Shown one piece after another: positions 5,723 to 6,267 of a stretch of 6,267 nt of DNA; the first letter of the stretch is position 1; every line of letters starts with the position of its first letter. The notes under the pieces were generated by a model that did not search any database, had not been told where the DNA came from, and worked only from the letters and a program-made list of their open reading frames with translations. A program made the position numbers and the translations under genes. The DNA lies in contig CBDUCL010000179.1 of NCBI GenBank assembly GCA_965365625.1, forward strand, positions 1 through 6,267, read 5' to 3'. The DNA comes from CAVWCW01 sp965365625 (GTDB lineage Bacteria; Pseudomonadota; Gammaproteobacteria; Chromatiales; Chromatiaceae).

Positions 5723-6264
5723 GTGAACGCCCGAAAATCCTCAGCCGCCGCCGCCTCGCCGGCTCGCGCCTGTTTCAGATCGAGGAGCTGGCGCTGCGCT
5801 TCGGCAATGGTCAGGAACGCCGCTACGAGCGCATCCTGGGCGGCTCGGCCCCGGCCTCGGTGCTGGTGGTGCCGATGCTCGACGACGACACTGTGTTGCT
5901 GGTGCGGGAATACGCCGCCGGCATGGAGCGCTATGAGCTGGGCCTGCCGAAAGGCCGTATCGAGCCCGGGGAAGAGCCATTGCAGGCGGCCAACCGGGAG
6001 ATCATGGAGGAGGTTGGCCATGGTGCCCGCCGCCTGCGCGAGATCAGCACCCTGAGCCTGGCCCCGGCCTATATCCAACACCTGACCCACGTCGTGCTGG
6101 CCCAGGAACTCTATCCCCAGGCACTGCCCGGGGACGAACCGGAGCCCCCGGAGGTAGTGCCCTGGCGCCTGTCGGAGCTGCCGCAGCTGTTCGCCCGCGC
6201 CGACTGCAGCGAGGCGCGCACCCAGGCCGCCCTCTATCTCACCCGGGAACTGCTGCGGCCATGA
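5719..6264 (+). CDS. nudE: ADP compounds hydrolase NudE (Nudix)
   Basis: This is a Nudix hydrolase which in E. coli splits ADP-ribose, NADH and diadenosine polyphosphates, yielding AMP. The 181-aa product is close to the E. coli length (186). The Nudix box is complete: G79-x5-E85-x7-R93-E94-I-x-E97-E98-x-G100, although the last, usually hydrophobic, position is His101. Family-specific parts are REYAAGMERYELGLPKG (63-79), SLAPAYIQH (113-121) and ELYPQALPGDEPEP (130-143), all matching E. coli NudE. The ATG start (5719) overlaps the stop of the preceding secreted-protein gene (ATGA) and has no ribosome site of its own that I can see, so translational coupling is likely. The stop TGA (6262-6264) overlaps one or two further ATG codons, so the operon probably continues past the window. 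Confidence 0.95.
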   Translation: MSERPKILSRRRLAGSRLFQIEELALRFGNGQERRYERILGGSAPASVLVVPMLDDDTVLLVREYAAGMERYELGLPKGRIEPGEEPLQAANREIMEEVGHGARRLREISTLSLAPAYIQHLTHVVLAQELYPQALPGDEPEPPEVVPWRLSELPQLFARADCSEARTQAALYLTRELLRP

Positions 6265-6267
6265 TGC
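6261..6267 (+). CDS. Possible start of the next gene, coupled to nudE (cut by window end)
   Basis: The last bases read ATGATGC: one ATG (6261-6263) gives an ATGA overlap with the nudE stop, and a second ATG (6264-6266) gives a TGATG overlap. Both are typical of coupled genes. Only two codons are visible, so no product can be read. In many gammaproteobacteria cysQ (3'(2'),5'-bisphosphate nucleotidase) lies next to nudE, which is the obvious candidate by gene order alone. Confidence 0.35.

Overview
The window is a compact, GC-rich chromosomal segment that looks like a gammaproteobacterium. The evidence is the divergent rho-trxA / rhlB arrangement known from enterobacteria and pseudomonads, plus yrfG and nudE as near neighbours. 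The high GC content and gene set would fit a Chromatiales-like lineage, but that placement is a guess. Nothing in the gene content points to phage, plasmid, transposon or CRISPR origin.

Layout: at the left edge is a tandem array of a 7-bp unit (GAGGAGT, eight perfect copies, probably cut by the window edge), followed by a shorter inverted, degenerate array. Rho (minus strand) ends 12 bp further on. Upstream of rho lies a 183-bp leader whose RNA strand is very C-rich and G-poor, then a perfect 11-bp stem, then trxA (thioredoxin 1, minus strand, GTG start). A 208-bp divergent control region separates trxA from rhlB (DEAD-box RNA helicase, plus strand). Then follow an LpxA-family acyltransferase gene (plus), yrfG (GMP/IMP nucleotidase, minus, overlapping the lpxA tail by 19 bp), a secreted protein of unknown function (plus, starting 18 bp from the yrfG start), and nudE (plus, ATGA-overlapped with the gene before it). 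The last seven bases hold a probable start of one more gene coupled to nudE.

How they fit together: rho and rhlB act in RNA fate (transcription termination; RNA unwinding in the degradosome). trxA supplies reducing power for thiol-disulfide exchange. yrfG and nudE are nucleotide-housekeeping hydrolases. The LpxA homologue belongs to lipid A synthesis but stands here without its usual partners lpxD, fabZ and lpxB, so it may be a second copy.

I did not find a convincing undescribed multi-gene system. The points most worth a second look are the heptamer array with its inverted copy at the 3' end of rho, the C-rich RNA on both flanks of rho (possible Rho loading sites for self-regulation), the stand-alone and slightly divergent LpxA homologue, and the unknown secreted protein between yrfG and nudE.
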